DNA of 64,000 nt from Acidipropionibacterium jensenii DSM 20535 (lineage in GTDB: Bacteria; Actinomycetota; Actinomycetes; Propionibacteriales; Propionibacteriaceae). Numbering within the stretch: position 1 is the stretch's first letter; each line of letters begins with the position of its first letter. The stretch covers positions 1 through 64,000 of the forward strand of contig NZ_AUDD01000010.1 in assembly GCF_000425285.1 (NCBI RefSeq), in the 5' to 3' direction. The position numbers were made by a program, and so were the translations under genes. The notes beneath the pieces are model-generated. The model was not told the origin of the DNA, did not search any database, and saw only the letters and a program-made list of their open reading frames with translations. This document shows, piece after piece, positions 54,753 to 63,932 of the stretch.

Positions 54753-56246
54753 TCACGCAGGCTCGACGGTCACGTCGTGGCTGCGGCCACCGACCGTGAC
54801 GCTGTAATTGACCGGGCCCTGGACCCCGGAAGGACCGGTGCCCTCGGCCTCGGCCTTCATCTGGGCCTCGGTCATCGCGACGCTCTTGGGGCCCTGCGGG
54901 CGCTCCTTGAAGAACTTCGGGGCGACTCCCGGGAACAGGGCATTGGTGAGGACGTCCTCATCGGTGCCGTCGAATCCCTCGAGCTCGGAGGACTGCTTGA
55001 CCAGCTCGTCCCACTCGTTGTCGATGAGATCGGCCGGGCGGCAGTCGATCGGCTTCTTGCCGGTCTGCTTCTCGGCGCGCTTGATCAGCTCCGGGTTGAG
55101 GTCGCCGACGGGCTTGCCGTAGTAGCCGAGCATCAGGTCGGCGAACTCGGCGGTGAGGGTCTTGTAGTCGCCATTGCCCATCAGGACGTTGAACACCGCC
55201 TGGGTGCCGACGATCTGGGAGGACGGGGTGACCAGAGGCGGGTACCCGGCGTCCTTGCGGACCCTCGGGACCTCCCTCATGACCTCGTCGGTGCGGCCCG
55301 AGGCGCCCTGGGCGGCCAGCTGGGACTCCATGTTGGAGAGCATCCCGCCGGGGATCTGGGACTTGAAGATGTTGGTGTTGACCAGCGTCTTCGACTCGAA
55401 CTTCTTGTACTTCGGGCGAACCTTCTTGAAGTGGTCGCGAATCTTGATGAGGCGGTCCATGTCCAGGCCGGTCTCGTAGCCGGTGCCCTCGAGCATCTCG
55501 ACCAGCGACTCGGTCGGGTTGTGGCCGGGCCCCAGCGACATCGAGGAGATGGCGGTGTCGACGACGTCGACTCCGGCCTCGATGGCCTTCATCAGGGTGA
55601 CCAGGGTGACGCCCGTGGTGGAGTGGCAGTGCAGGTTGATCTGCACGTCGGGGTGGTTCTCCTTGATGCCCTTGATGATGTCGTAGGCGGGCTGCGGCTT
55701 CAGCAGGGCGGCCATGTCCTTGAAGGCGATGGAGTCGGCACCCATGTCGATCAGCCGGTCGGCCTGCTTGATGAAGCTCTCCGGGGTGTGAATCGGGGAG
55801 GTGGTGTAGCAGATGGTGCCCTGGGCGTGCTTGCCGGTCTTCTTGACGGCCTGCATGGCGCGCTCGAGGTTGCGCGGATCGTTGAGAGCGTCGAACACGC
55901 GGAAGACGTCCATGCCGTTCTCGGCGGACTTCTCCACGAACTTGTCGACGACGTCGTCGGCGTAGTGCCGGTAGCCCAGCAGGTTCTGGCCACGCAGCAG
56001 CATCTGGAGACGGGTGTGAGGCATCAGCTTGCGGAATGTCCGCAGCCGCTCCCACGGGTCCTCATTGAGGAATCGGATACAGGAATCGAAGGTAGCTCCA
56101 CCCCAACACTCTGCGGACCAGTAGCCAGCTGCGTCGATGTCGGCACAGGCACCGACCATGTCCTCCATGGCCATGCGGGTTGCAATCAGGCTCTGATGCG
56201 CGTCGCGGAGCGCGAGCTCGGTAACGCCAATCTTTCGCGGACTCAT
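54753..56246 (-). CDS. Transcarboxylase 5S subunit (pyruvate carboxyltransferase)
   Basis: The 497-residue TIM-barrel subunit carboxylates pyruvate to oxaloacetate from carboxybiotin. It has [20 protein letters not shown], metal ligands in LRDAHQ and [10 protein letters not shown], and the lysine in [15 protein letters not shown] that is carbamylated in the family. Start ATG 56246 matches the known subunit (about 505 residues). It is the first gene of the operon, about 70 bases after the DUF817 gene on the same strand. Confidence 0.95.
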   Translation of the reverse strand: MSPRKIGVTELALRDAHQSLIATRMAMEDMVGACADIDAAGYWSAECWGGATFDSCIRFLNEDPWERLRTFRKLMPHTRLQMLLRGQNLLGYRHYADDVVDKFVEKSAENGMDVFRVFDALNDPRNLERAMQAVKKTGKHAQGTICYTTSPIHTPESFIKQADRLIDMGADSIAFKDMAALLKPQPAYDIIKGIKENHPDVQINLHCHSTTGVTLVTLMKAIEAGVDVVDTAISSMSLGPGHNPTESLVEMLEGTGYETGLDMDRLIKIRDHFKKVRPKYKKFESKTLVNTNIFKSQIPGGMLSNMESQLAAQGASGRTDEVMREVPRVRKDAGYPPLVTPSSQIVGTQAVFNVLMGNGDYKTLTAEFADLMLGYYGKPVGDLNPELIKRAEKQTGKKPIDCRPADLIDNEWDELVKQSSELEGFDGTDEDVLTNALFPGVAPKFFKERPQGPKSVAMTEAQMKAEAEGTGPSGVQGPVNYSVTVGGRSHDVTVEPA

Positions 56247-56315
56247 ACCCCTTATCCTTGCACCCGCGACCGACACTCGCAGCGCAGGGGTCGTCCTTCA
56301 GAAGCTGAACATTGT

Positions 56316-57170
56316 TCAGTCTGCGGTGGGCCAGTTGCCGTCCGGTTCCAACTGTCCCTCCCACTGTTTGACGGCCGCGACCAGGGCGAACGACAGGCTC
56401 ACCAGCAGCGCCCAGGAACCCCATTTGCCGACGTGGACCAGATGCCATCCGGATGCCTGGTCGGGGTACCGCCAGGCCCCCAGCAGGGTGGCCAGATTCT
56501 CGGCGACCCACAGCGCCGCGCCGATCAGCACGAAGGCCGCCCACAGCGGCATCCAGTACCAGCGCAGGCCGACCCGGAACCACACCCGGCTGCGCCACAG
56601 CACCGCCACGAAGGCCAGCGCCAGGATCACCCGCAGATCGGGCAGCCAGTGGTGGGTGAAGAAGTTCGCGTAGGAGCAGCCCGCCAGCACCACCATCGCG
56701 GCAGCCGGGTAGTGGGAGACCCGCAGGGCGAACCGCCGGAAGGCCTGACAGATGTAGGAGCCGACGCTGGCGTACATGAACCCGGAGAAGGCCGGCACCC
56801 CGGCGATCCTGAGCAGCCCGGGATCGGGGTATCCCCAGGACCCCATGTGGGTCTTGAAGATCTCCAGGCCCAGACCCAGCAGGTGGAAGCAGCAGATCAC
56901 CGCCAGCTCGCGGCCGGTCTCCACGCGCATCGCCACCAGTACCAGCTGCACCACCAGGGCGTAGCCGAACAGGACGTCGTAGCGGGCCACCGGCGGATCC
57001 CACACCGACCACACCCCGATGGTGAGGGCCAGTCCGGCCACCAGGGCGATCGGGAAGACGCAGCACTGCACCTGGATGAGGGCGAACCGCCACAACTGGC
57101 CCCAGAACCCGGGCCGGACCGGACGCAGCAGTGGGGCCGGCCCGACCGGGCCGACCCCACTGCTGTTCAT
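56316..57170 (-). CDS. DUF817 family membrane protein
   Basis: The 284-residue protein has about eight hydrophobic segments and conserved stretches [51 protein letters not shown] and [15 protein letters not shown], which are typical of DUF817 (YoaT-like) proteins. The function is unknown. It lies between fba and the transcarboxylase operon on the same strand. Confidence 0.85.
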   Translation of the reverse strand: MNSSGVGPVGPAPLLRPVRPGFWGQLWRFALIQVQCCVFPIALVAGLALTIGVWSVWDPPVARYDVLFGYALVVQLVLVAMRVETGRELAVICCFHLLGLGLEIFKTHMGSWGYPDPGLLRIAGVPAFSGFMYASVGSYICQAFRRFALRVSHYPAAAMVVLAGCSYANFFTHHWLPDLRVILALAFVAVLWRSRVWFRVGLRWYWMPLWAAFVLIGAALWVAENLATLLGAWRYPDQASGWHLVHVGKWGSWALLVSLSFALVAAVKQWEGQLEPDGNWPTAD

Positions 57171-57208
57171 CTGTTCTCGAATCTGTTGTCGAGCCGATCC
57201 GGGGAGGA

Positions 57209-58234
57209 TCAGGCGGTCATCGAGGTGCCCTTGGAGCCGAGCTCCTCGCAGGCCTCGACGATACGGGCGGACATCCCGGCCTCGGCCTTCTTGCCCCAGG
57301 CGCGGGGGTCGTAGTCCTTCTTGTTGCCGACCTCGCCGTCGATCTTGAGGACGCCGGCGTACTTGGTGAAGAAGTGGTCGGCGACCGGACGCGAGAACGC
57401 GTACTGGGTGTCGGTGTCGACATTCATCTTGATGACGCCGTAGGACACCGCGTCGGCGATCTCCTGGGGGGTCGAGCCGGATCCGCCGTGGAAGACGAGA
57501 TCGAAGGGCTTGTCCTTGCCGTACTTGGCGCCGCAGGCGTCCTGGATCTCCTTGAGGATCTCCGGGCGCAGCTTGACGTGTCCGGGCTTGTAGGCGCCGT
57601 GCACGTTGCCGAAGGTCAGGGCCGTGGTGTAGCGGCCCTTCTCGCCGAGACCGAGCACCTCGAGGGTGCGCATCCCGTCGGCGACGGTGGTGTACAGCTT
57701 GTCGTTGATCTCACCGGTGACGCCGTCCTCCTCGCCACCGACAGCACCAACCTCGATCTCGAGGATGATGTGGGCCTTGGCGGCCTTGGTGAGAAGCTCG
57801 TCGGCGATCTGCAGATTCTCCTCGAGCTCAATGGCCGATCCGTCCCACATGTGGGAGTTGAAGATCGGGTCCAGGCCCTTGTCGACCCGCTCCTGGGAGA
57901 GGGCGATGAGGGGACGGACGTAGGAGTCCAGCTTCTCCTTCTGGCAGTGGTCGGTGTGCAGGCCCACGGTCACCGGGTAGTTCTTGGAGACGGTGCGGGC
58001 GTACTCGGCCAGCGCGACGGCGCCGGTGACCTTGTCCTTGATGGTCTGGCCGGAGGCGTACTCGGCGCCGCCGGTGGAAATCTGAATGATGCCGTCAGAG
58101 CCTGCGTCGGTGAAACCCTGCAGGGCGGCATTGACGGTCTGCGAGGAGGTGACGTTGATCGCCGGGTAGGCGAAGGCCTTGGCCTTGGCCCGGTCGATCA
58201 TCTCTGCGTAGACCTCAGGTGTTGCGATGGGCAT
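57209..58234 (-). CDS. fba: Class II fructose-bisphosphate aldolase
   Basis: The 341-residue zinc enzyme cleaves fructose 1,6-bisphosphate into dihydroxyacetone phosphate and glyceraldehyde 3-phosphate. Visible motifs are VGLHTDHCQ (zinc His), [24 protein letters not shown] and [16 protein letters not shown] 58234 is the family start ([19 protein letters not shown]); AGAAAGG lies before it. It is a stand-alone glycolysis/gluconeogenesis gene. Confidence 0.95.
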   Translation of the reverse strand: MPIATPEVYAEMIDRAKAKAFAYPAINVTSSQTVNAALQGFTDAGSDGIIQISTGGAEYASGQTIKDKVTGAVALAEYARTVSKNYPVTVGLHTDHCQKEKLDSYVRPLIALSQERVDKGLDPIFNSHMWDGSAIELEENLQIADELLTKAAKAHIILEIEVGAVGGEEDGVTGEINDKLYTTVADGMRTLEVLGLGEKGRYTTALTFGNVHGAYKPGHVKLRPEILKEIQDACGAKYGKDKPFDLVFHGGSGSTPQEIADAVSYGVIKMNVDTDTQYAFSRPVADHFFTKYAGVLKIDGEVGNKKDYDPRAWGKKAEAGMSARIVEACEELGSKGTSMTA

Positions 58235-58346
58235 ATGTGTGCCTTTCTGCTGATGTACTCGCGATGACGGCATCCATTCTCGCGCACTTTCGTCGCGAGC
58301 GCCGACCCGACCCGTGGGCAGCTGCGCGGAAACGGCCCGGAACGGC

Positions 58347-58982
58347 TCAGAAGGGACGGTCCAGACCGGTGACGTCGAGCCCGAGGCGGCCCCCCGACCA
58401 TGCCCGGGCGGCCGAGTCGATGGCTCCGGGCAGGGCGTCCAGCCAGGAGACCGGCACCTCCCAGCGATGTCCGGCGGCGTCCACCAGGCGCACCACCGGC
58501 CCCGATCCCATGCTGCTGCCGAGGACCGCGAACTCCTGGACGTCGTGCCAACCGACCAGGTCCAGGGCCGGGTCGGCGGGATGGGCCGGGACGGTCTGGA
58601 AGCCGTCGGCGGCGTCCTCCTCGCGGGTCGATCGGCGCGGCCCGGTGACCCGCTGCTCGCGTCTCATCGCGATGCCGCAGGGGTCCAGCCGCAGCACGAC
58701 CCCCTCGTTGATGGTGAGCAGGTCCTTGCGCGCCGCCCTCAGCCGCAGGTTCTGGATGATGAACAGGACCGCGAAGACGACCAGCCAGCCGACCAGCATG
58801 CCCGCCAGGGTGCCCAGGTCGAAGGAGGACCGGGTGATCGCCCAGATGAGGGCGACGACGGCGACGATGACCAGGGCCTGGAGGGCCAGCCTCAGCCGGG
58901 TCGCCTGGTGGCGGGCCACCCGCCCGGCCGCCGGAACGGGGTTGTAGGCAACCTCCAGGGCCGGTCCGCCATCGTCTGTCAT
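58347..58982 (-). CDS. Hypothetical two-helix membrane protein
   Basis: The 211-residue protein has two hydrophobic segments (about residues 33-50, LALQALVIVAVVALIWAI, and 57-77, LAGMLVGWLVVFAVLFIIQ), then a soluble domain of about 130 residues containing a stretch of PH-like character (VVLRLDPCGIAMRREQR, WHDVQEFAVLGSS, VRLVDAAGHRWEVPVSWLD). I recognise no named family. ATG 58982 is the likely start. Confidence 0.6.
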   Translation of the reverse strand: MTDDGGPALEVAYNPVPAAGRVARHQATRLRLALQALVIVAVVALIWAITRSSFDLGTLAGMLVGWLVVFAVLFIIQNLRLRAARKDLLTINEGVVLRLDPCGIAMRREQRVTGPRRSTREEDAADGFQTVPAHPADPALDLVGWHDVQEFAVLGSSMGSGPVVRLVDAAGHRWEVPVSWLDALPGAIDSAARAWSGGRLGLDVTGLDRPF

Positions 58983-59020
58983 GGAGCCGAGCCTAGTGGG
59001 GGTCGGCCCGGCGCAAGGAC

Positions 59021-59806
59021 TCAGAGGAGGGGTCGGTGGTGCGGTGCCCACTGGAGGGACCAGTGGTACATCGCGATCGCCGAGGCCGCCCCGGCGTTGA
59101 TGGAGCGGGTCGATCCGTACTGGGTGATCGCCACCAGGGACCGACAGCCGGCAACCACCTCGTCGGTCAGTCCGGGACCCTCCGATCCGAACACCAGGCA
59201 GCAGTCGCGGGGCAGTTCGGCCTCCTCCAGGGGGACCGATCCGGGCAGGTTGTCGACCCCCACCGGGGTGACGCCGTGCTCGTCGAGCCAGTCGAAGAAC
59301 TGCTCGGCCGTCTCGTGGTGGTGGACGTCGAGGTAGCGGTCGGTGACCATCGCGCCGCGCCGGTTCCAGCGTCGTCGTCCCAGGATGTGCACCCCGGAGA
59401 CGTTGAAGGCGTTGGCGGTGCGCACCACCGAGCCGATGTTGAAGTCGTGCTGCCAGTTCTGGATGGCGATGTGCAGCGGGCTGCGGTGGGTGTCCAGTTC
59501 GGCGACGATCGCCTCGACGCTCCAGTAGCGGTACCGGTCGATGACGTTGCGCCGGTCCCCCTCCCTCAGCAGCTCGCGGTCGTAGCGCGGGTCGGTGGGC
59601 CAGGGCTCGGGCATCGGGCCCACCCCCACCTGCGAGGTCGGGCCCTCGCCGGGGTCCCTGCTCGAGTCATTGTCGGGAGCCTTGTCGGAGTCCTTGCCAG
59701 GAACCTTCCCGGCGGCCCTGTCGGCGTCCTCCCGACGCCGCCTGGCGGGCGGTGGGAGGCGCACCGACAGGTCCGTCACGGGCGCTTCTGCACAGCTGTC
59801 ATCCAT
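59021..59806 (-). CDS. TrmH/SpoU-family RNA methyltransferase
   Basis: The 261-residue protein has the SPOUT-fold motifs NWQHDFNIGSVVRTANAFNVSGVH, LVFGSEGPGLTDEVV and STRSINAGAASAIAMYHW. It uses S-adenosylmethionine to methylate a ribose in tRNA or rRNA; the site is unknown. The first 64 residues are a low-complexity Lys/Asp/Pro extension (VPGKDSDKAPDNDSSRDPG). An internal ATG at 59614 (MPEPWPTDPRYDREL) is nearer the usual start of homologues, so the start is uncertain. Confidence 0.8.
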   Translation of the reverse strand: MDDSCAEAPVTDLSVRLPPPARRRREDADRAAGKVPGKDSDKAPDNDSSRDPGEGPTSQVGVGPMPEPWPTDPRYDRELLREGDRRNVIDRYRYWSVEAIVAELDTHRSPLHIAIQNWQHDFNIGSVVRTANAFNVSGVHILGRRRWNRRGAMVTDRYLDVHHHETAEQFFDWLDEHGVTPVGVDNLPGSVPLEEAELPRDCCLVFGSEGPGLTDEVVAGCRSLVAITQYGSTRSINAGAASAIAMYHWSLQWAPHHRPLL

Positions 59807-59829
59807 GGCTCCAACGTATTGTGTCCCCC

Positions 59830-60549
59830 ATGACGAGTGTCGCCTCCCTGTTCACCCCGCTCCTGCTGCCCTCCTGGCTGGACCCCCAGCACATCATTCA
59901 GGCGGCCGGAGCGTCGGCCCTGTGGGTGGTCGCCCTCATCGTCTTCGCCGAGTGCGGACTGGCGATCTTCTTCATGCCCGGCGACTCCCTGCTGTTCGCC
60001 ATCGGGATGTTCACCGCGGTCGGCGTCACCGCCGGATCGGGGCCGCTGATCCAGTACGGGGACCGGTTCACCACCGTGCTGGTGGTCAATGTGGTGCTGC
60101 TGGTGGCGGCGGTGGCCGGCAACGTGGTCGGCTACTGGATCGGCCACAAGCTGGGACCGGCCCTGTTCCGCCCGCGCCAAGGGCTGGCGGGCCGGATCCT
60201 CAACCCCGCCTATGTCGACAAGACCGACCAGTTCTTCGCCAAGCACGGCTCCTCGACCCTCATCCTGGCCCGTTTCGTGCCGGTGGTGCGGACCTTCGTG
60301 ACGATGGTCGCCGGGATCGGCCGGATGGACTTCCGCAAGTTCATCTCCTACACCGCGATCGGGGGCGTCGCGTGGGTGCTGATCGCCGTGCAGGCCGGGC
60401 ACTTCCTGGGCCAGGTGTCCTTCATCAGGGACAACTTCGAGTTGGCGCTCATCCTCATCGTGGTCATCTCGGTCATCCCGATGGCCGTGGAGTGGCTGCG
60501 CGCCCGCCGGGTCCAGCCGGTCAGTTCGGAGACCGGCCAGACCCGCTGA
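59830..60549 (+). CDS. DedA family membrane protein
   Basis: The 239-residue protein has about five to six hydrophobic segments and the VTT-domain signatures FAECGLAIFFMPGDSLLFAIG, ARFVPVVRTFVTMVAGIGRMDFRKFISY and IGGVAWV. DedA proteins are thought to flip or transport membrane lipid carriers. It is divergent from the TrmH gene with only 23 bases between the chosen starts. Two hairpins follow before the convergent lemA gene. Confidence 0.9.
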   Translation: MTSVASLFTPLLLPSWLDPQHIIQAAGASALWVVALIVFAECGLAIFFMPGDSLLFAIGMFTAVGVTAGSGPLIQYGDRFTTVLVVNVVLLVAAVAGNVVGYWIGHKLGPALFRPRQGLAGRILNPAYVDKTDQFFAKHGSSTLILARFVPVVRTFVTMVAGIGRMDFRKFISYTAIGGVAWVLIAVQAGHFLGQVSFIRDNFELALILIVVISVIPMAVEWLRARRVQPVSSETGQTR

Positions 60550-60554
60550 GCCGT

Positions 60555-60579
60555 CGACGGCGCTCGTTCGGCGCCGTCG
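60555..60579 (+). terminator. Hairpin after dedA
   Basis: CGACGGCGC and GCGCCGTCG pair across a 7-base loop, five bases after the dedA stop (60549). No T tract follows. Confidence 0.6.
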
Positions 60580-60589
60580 GCCCCTCCAC

Positions 60590-60615
60590 GTGGTGGATCA
60601 GCGGTGATCCACCAC
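60590..60615. terminator. Hairpin between convergent dedA and lemA
   Basis: GTGGTGGATCA and TGATCCACCAC form an 11-bp stem with a GCGG loop, 19 bases from the end of lemA; probably acts on the lemA transcript and possibly both. Confidence 0.6.
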
Positions 60616-60633
60616 CCTCTGCGTCGTGGTGGG

Positions 60634-61407
60634 TCAGTTGCCGAAAGGACCGCCCTGCTGGTTCTTCGGGAACGGGTTGGCCTCGGTGGCGGGCTGCTGG
60701 ATCTCGGGCGCAGCGGCGCTGTCGGGCTGCTGGACCTGGTAGCCGGGGGCCGGCGTCTGGTCGCCCTGACCGATCTGCCCCTGCCCGCCCGGCTGGCTCT
60801 GTGCCGGACGCTGGCTGATCTCCCCGAAGCTGACGTTGGGGGCGGTGCGCACCGCCGGGTCGTCGACCTGGAAGTAGCCGGCCTTCTCGAAGTGGAACAT
60901 GTTCGCCACCATGTTCGACGGGAAGCTCTCGATCTTGGTGTTGTAGGCGCGCACATTGGCGTTGTAGTAGCGGCGTCCGGAGGCGATCCGGTCCTCGGTG
61001 GAGGCCAGCTCGCGCTGGAGCTCCAGGAAGTTCTCGTTGCTGCGCAGCTGGGGGTAGGACTCCACCTGGGCGATGAGGTTGTGGACCGCCCCGGTGAGCT
61101 GGGACTCGACCTGGTCGCGCTGGCCGTCGGGGCCGCCGTGGGAGCCGGCGGCCAGCTGCACGGCCTGGTTGCGCAGCCTGGTGACCTCCTCCAGGGTGTT
61201 GCGCTCGTGCGCCGCCCCGGCGCGCACCGTCTCGACCAGGTTGGGGATGAGCTCGTAGCGGCGGTTCAGCTCGACATCGACCTGCCGCCAGGACTCCTGG
61301 ATGGTGTTGCGCAACTTCACGAAGGAGTTGTACGGCGCGATGAACAGTCCGGCCCCACCCCCGACGACCACGACGAGGAGGATCAGAATGACGATCAGGA
61401 GTGTCAT
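60634..61407 (-). CDS. lemA: LemA family membrane protein
   Basis: The 257-residue protein has one N-terminal membrane helix (LLIVILILLVVVVGGGAGLFIA) followed by the LemA coiled-coil domain: YNSFVKLRNTIQESWRQVDVELNRRYELIPNLVETVR, and FLELQRELASTEDRIASGRRYYNANVRAYNTKIESFPS. The C-terminal roughly 70 residues are Gln/Pro/Gly-rich. The function of LemA is not settled. ATG 61407 is chosen because it starts the helix. Confidence 0.9.
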   Translation of the reverse strand: MTLLIVILILLVVVVGGGAGLFIAPYNSFVKLRNTIQESWRQVDVELNRRYELIPNLVETVRAGAAHERNTLEEVTRLRNQAVQLAAGSHGGPDGQRDQVESQLTGAVHNLIAQVESYPQLRSNENFLELQRELASTEDRIASGRRYYNANVRAYNTKIESFPSNMVANMFHFEKAGYFQVDDPAVRTAPNVSFGEISQRPAQSQPGGQGQIGQGDQTPAPGYQVQQPDSAAAPEIQQPATEANPFPKNQQGGPFGN

Positions 61408-61558
61408 CTCGGGGATGCCTTCCGATAGGGGATCTGTCGGCCAGCCTACCGAGGCAGAGGGCGAGCGGTAGGGACGCCGGGAGCCCGCCGGCCTCACGAC
61501 CCGGGCCAGGGCACAGCGACACAGGAGTGGCTGGTTCCCCGGAATCCCGGCCCCCGGG

Positions 61559-62260
61559 TCAGGAGACCCGGTGCTGGGTGGACACCAGATGGCCGACGCC
61601 GACCGACCGGGCCGAGCTGGGCACCATGTCGCGGTTGGTGGTCAGGGTGATGAGCGGGCGCTGGGCGCTGGCGTCGGGATATCCGGGGACCGGGTCGAGG
61701 ACCCAGTCGTCGGAGGAGGTCACGGTCAGCGCCGAGGGCGGCACATCGATCCGGTAGGTGAAGACGCTCGAGGGGGTCTCCACGACCACGGTGTCGCCCT
61801 TGCGGACCCGGTCCAGGTGGCGGAAGGCGTCGGCCCCGGTGGCCGAGCGTCCGGCCACCGCGAAGTTGCCGGTCTGCCCGGGCAGCACCGACCCCCGGTA
61901 CCAGGCCAGGCCGTGGTCCAGGGCCGAGGTCGCGTCATCGGTGGAGGCGTACACCGGCCAGGCCCAGTCGGTCCCCAGCCGGGGGATCCGCATCACGGCG
62001 ATGAGCTTGCCGTCGGCCGGACCCGAGGTCGCCGACGAGGAGCCGGCCGGGGCGGGCGACGCCGACCAGGAGGCCCTGGCTGCCGAGACGGCGACCCGCG
62101 CCTTGTCGCCGGCGATCATCGTGCTGCCCCACCAGGTCCAGCCGACCCAGATCGCGGCCACCAGCAGCAGCGCGCACAGTGAGACGACCGTCCAGCCGAA
62201 GGGGCGAAGACGCCGTCTGGTGGTGGATGCGCTCTCGGCGCCGCGGGATCGTCTGCTCAT
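61559..62260 (-). CDS. Class E/D-like sortase homologue lacking catalytic His and Cys
   Basis: The 233-residue protein has a basic N terminus, one membrane helix (residues 22-44), and a sortase domain with IAVMRIPRLGTDWAWPVYAS, LAWYRGSVLPGQTGNFAVAG, GDTVVVETPSSVFTYRI and PLITLTTNRD. In active sortases the AGH and TLTTC motifs supply the catalytic His and Cys. Here residue 138 is Arg (AGRS) and residue 209 is Asn (TTNRD); the only Cys is in the membrane helix. It should not be able to transfer proteins to the wall and may be a regulatory or structural pseudo-enzyme. It overlaps the upstream gene by four bases. Confidence 0.85.
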   Translation of the reverse strand: MSRRSRGAESASTTRRRLRPFGWTVVSLCALLLVAAIWVGWTWWGSTMIAGDKARVAVSAARASWSASPAPAGSSSATSGPADGKLIAVMRIPRLGTDWAWPVYASTDDATSALDHGLAWYRGSVLPGQTGNFAVAGRSATGADAFRHLDRVRKGDTVVVETPSSVFTYRIDVPPSALTVTSSDDWVLDPVPGYPDASAQRPLITLTTNRDMVPSSARSVGVGHLVSTQHRVS

Positions 62261-62919
62261 TGTCCGTTGCTCTCGGGGGTGAGTCCGGCGCGGTCCATCT
62301 CCCACATCCCGACCATCGCCACCCAGGCGTTCATGGTCCTGCTCCAGGTGAGGGTGACGGCCACCACGACCAGTGCCGCGGTGAGCCAGGTGGGGGTGAG
62401 GGGGAAGTGGACGTTGCGCCAGAACCATGCCAGCCAGGCGGCCGACAGGGCGGTGAACAGCCAGCGGTCCACCTGATGACCGGTTCTCATCGTCATCGTG
62501 AGCACTCCCCCGGCCACCGGCAGCAGCACCATCGGCACCCAGTCACCCGCCGCCAGGCCGAGGGCGAAGGTCTGCATGACCGCTCCCAGAGCTGAGTCGG
62601 AGGCCCCGCGCGAGGCCCACCAGATCACTCCGATGCCGAACAGCCAGATCGCGCCGGGACCCATCACGAGGACTCTCACCGCGGTGAGTGCACCCGGCGG
62701 TCTGGGCCGCGGGAAGCTGGCGGCGGTGCGTCGCCAGTTCTGCTGGAACTGCGGCGGGACCGGCCACGGGCCGCCAGGGTTTCCTGGGCCTCCGGGTCCC
62801 GGTTGCCCGGGCCATCCCGGCTGGGCCGCGTGCCGGGGTGGCTGCGGGCCGCGCTGCTGACCGCCCGGAGGAACGGCCGGGCCCCACTGACCCTGCGGCG
62901 GTGGTTGGTGGGAGCTCAT
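62257..62919 (-). CDS. Proline-rich membrane protein of unknown function
   Basis: The 220-residue protein has a Pro/Gly/Gln-rich N-terminal third (residues 1-65), then about four hydrophobic segments (VLVMGPGAIWLFGIGVIWW, LGLAAGDWVPMVLLPVAGGVL, ALSAAWLAWFW, TWLTAALVVVAVTLTW). I recognise no family. Its TGA overlaps the ATG of the sortase-like gene (ATGA, 62257-62260), so the two are co-translated and may act together. Confidence 0.65.
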   Translation of the reverse strand: MSSHQPPPQGQWGPAVPPGGQQRGPQPPRHAAQPGWPGQPGPGGPGNPGGPWPVPPQFQQNWRRTAASFPRPRPPGALTAVRVLVMGPGAIWLFGIGVIWWASRGASDSALGAVMQTFALGLAAGDWVPMVLLPVAGGVLTMTMRTGHQVDRWLFTALSAAWLAWFWRNVHFPLTPTWLTAALVVVAVTLTWSRTMNAWVAMVGMWEMDRAGLTPESNGQ

Positions 62920-63068
62920 GGGTTCATCATTCCACGGGCCGACCGCGGCTCACCGGCGACGACGCCGACGAGTGCCGAGGCTCCGGGAGTCGGCACGGGA
63001 CAGACGACGGGGAGACGGGACCGGGAGCGCGGAGAGAGATCACAGGAGGCGGACGCGAGCGGGAGAGG

Positions 63069-63932
63069 TCAGGAGAAGTAGGTGCCGCCCTGTGGAGGGC
63101 CGGGCGAGGAGGCGGCGTCGGCGTCGGTGAAGGCCTCGACCCCGGTGAGCATTCGGGACAGGGCGGCCCCGCGCACCACCCGGAACGGGAAGGCCGCTCC
63201 GGCGCAGCGCCGGATGACGTCGGCCAGCGGGAACGGCGCGTTGCCGGCGGCCAGGATGATGTTGCCGTAGCGGCGTCCCTTGAGGGTGGCGGACTCGGCC
63301 TCCAGCAGCACGTGGCCGAAGGTCTGGCGCATCCCGGCGACCACCCTCCTGGTCCAGCTCAGGGGTGCCGAGTCGGTGACATTGGCCACCATGATCCCGT
63401 CGGGGTGGAGCACCCTCGAGACGTCGGCGAGGAACTGTGTGGTGACCAGTTCGCCGGGCACCCGGGCGCCGGCGAAGGCGTCGAGGATGACGACGTCGGC
63501 CAAGTCCTCGCGCATCGCGGCGATCCCGGCCCGGCCGTCGACCGGACGCACCTTGATCCCGGAGTGCGGGGCCAGGGGTGCCTTGCGGCGGACCTCCTCG
63601 GTGAGGGCGGCGTCGGGCTCCAGCACGATCTGGGGGGAGGTGGGTCGGGTGGCGGTGACGTAGCGGGCCAGGTTCATCCCGGCCCCGCCGATGTGGATCA
63701 CCCTCATCCGCTCCCCGGCGGGCCGGTGCAGGTCGAGGTGGTCGGCGATCCGCTCCATGTAGTCGAACTCGAGGCGCGTGGGGTCGGAGGGGTCGAGCCA
63801 GGACTGGTCGGCCCCTCCGATCCGGACGATCCAAGCGCCCTGGTGGTCGGGGTCGGGGACCAGCCGGTCGCCCCCGGTCTCACCGACGTCGGACCGGCGA
63901 CCCGGCGCTGCAGATCGAGCCGAGTCGGCCAT
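63069..63932 (-). CDS. Spermidine synthase-like methyltransferase-fold protein
   Basis: The 287-residue protein has a Rossmann-type fold with FDYMERIADHLDL, MRVIHIGGAGMNLARYVTA (cofactor loop), an acidic residue in IVLEPDAALTEEV, and DVVILDAFAGARVPGELVTTQFL, as in the spermidine synthase-like family of actinobacteria. Whether it makes polyamines is doubtful; many such proteins have unknown substrates. Start ATG 63932 (MADSARS) or five codons upstream at 63947. Confidence 0.78.
   Translation of the reverse strand: MADSARSAAPGRRSDVGETGGDRLVPDPDHQGAWIVRIGGADQSWLDPSDPTRLEFDYMERIADHLDLHRPAGERMRVIHIGGAGMNLARYVTATRPTSPQIVLEPDAALTEEVRRKAPLAPHSGIKVRPVDGRAGIAAMREDLADVVILDAFAGARVPGELVTTQFLADVSRVLHPDGIMVANVTDSAPLSWTRRVVAGMRQTFGHVLLEAESATLKGRRYGNIILAAGNAPFPLADVIRRCAGAAFPFRVVRGAALSRMLTGVEAFTDADAASSPGPPQGGTYFS

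Noticed and set aside
56305-56319. CTGAACATTGTTCAG palindrome at the DUF817 stop
   Set aside because: Only six-base arms overlapping a stop codon; too short to claim as operator for the transcarboxylase genes.
52584-57314. 1576-residue open frame on the plus strand
   Set aside because: It runs antisense across the whole transcarboxylase operon and DUF817 gene; those minus-strand genes match known proteins along their length.
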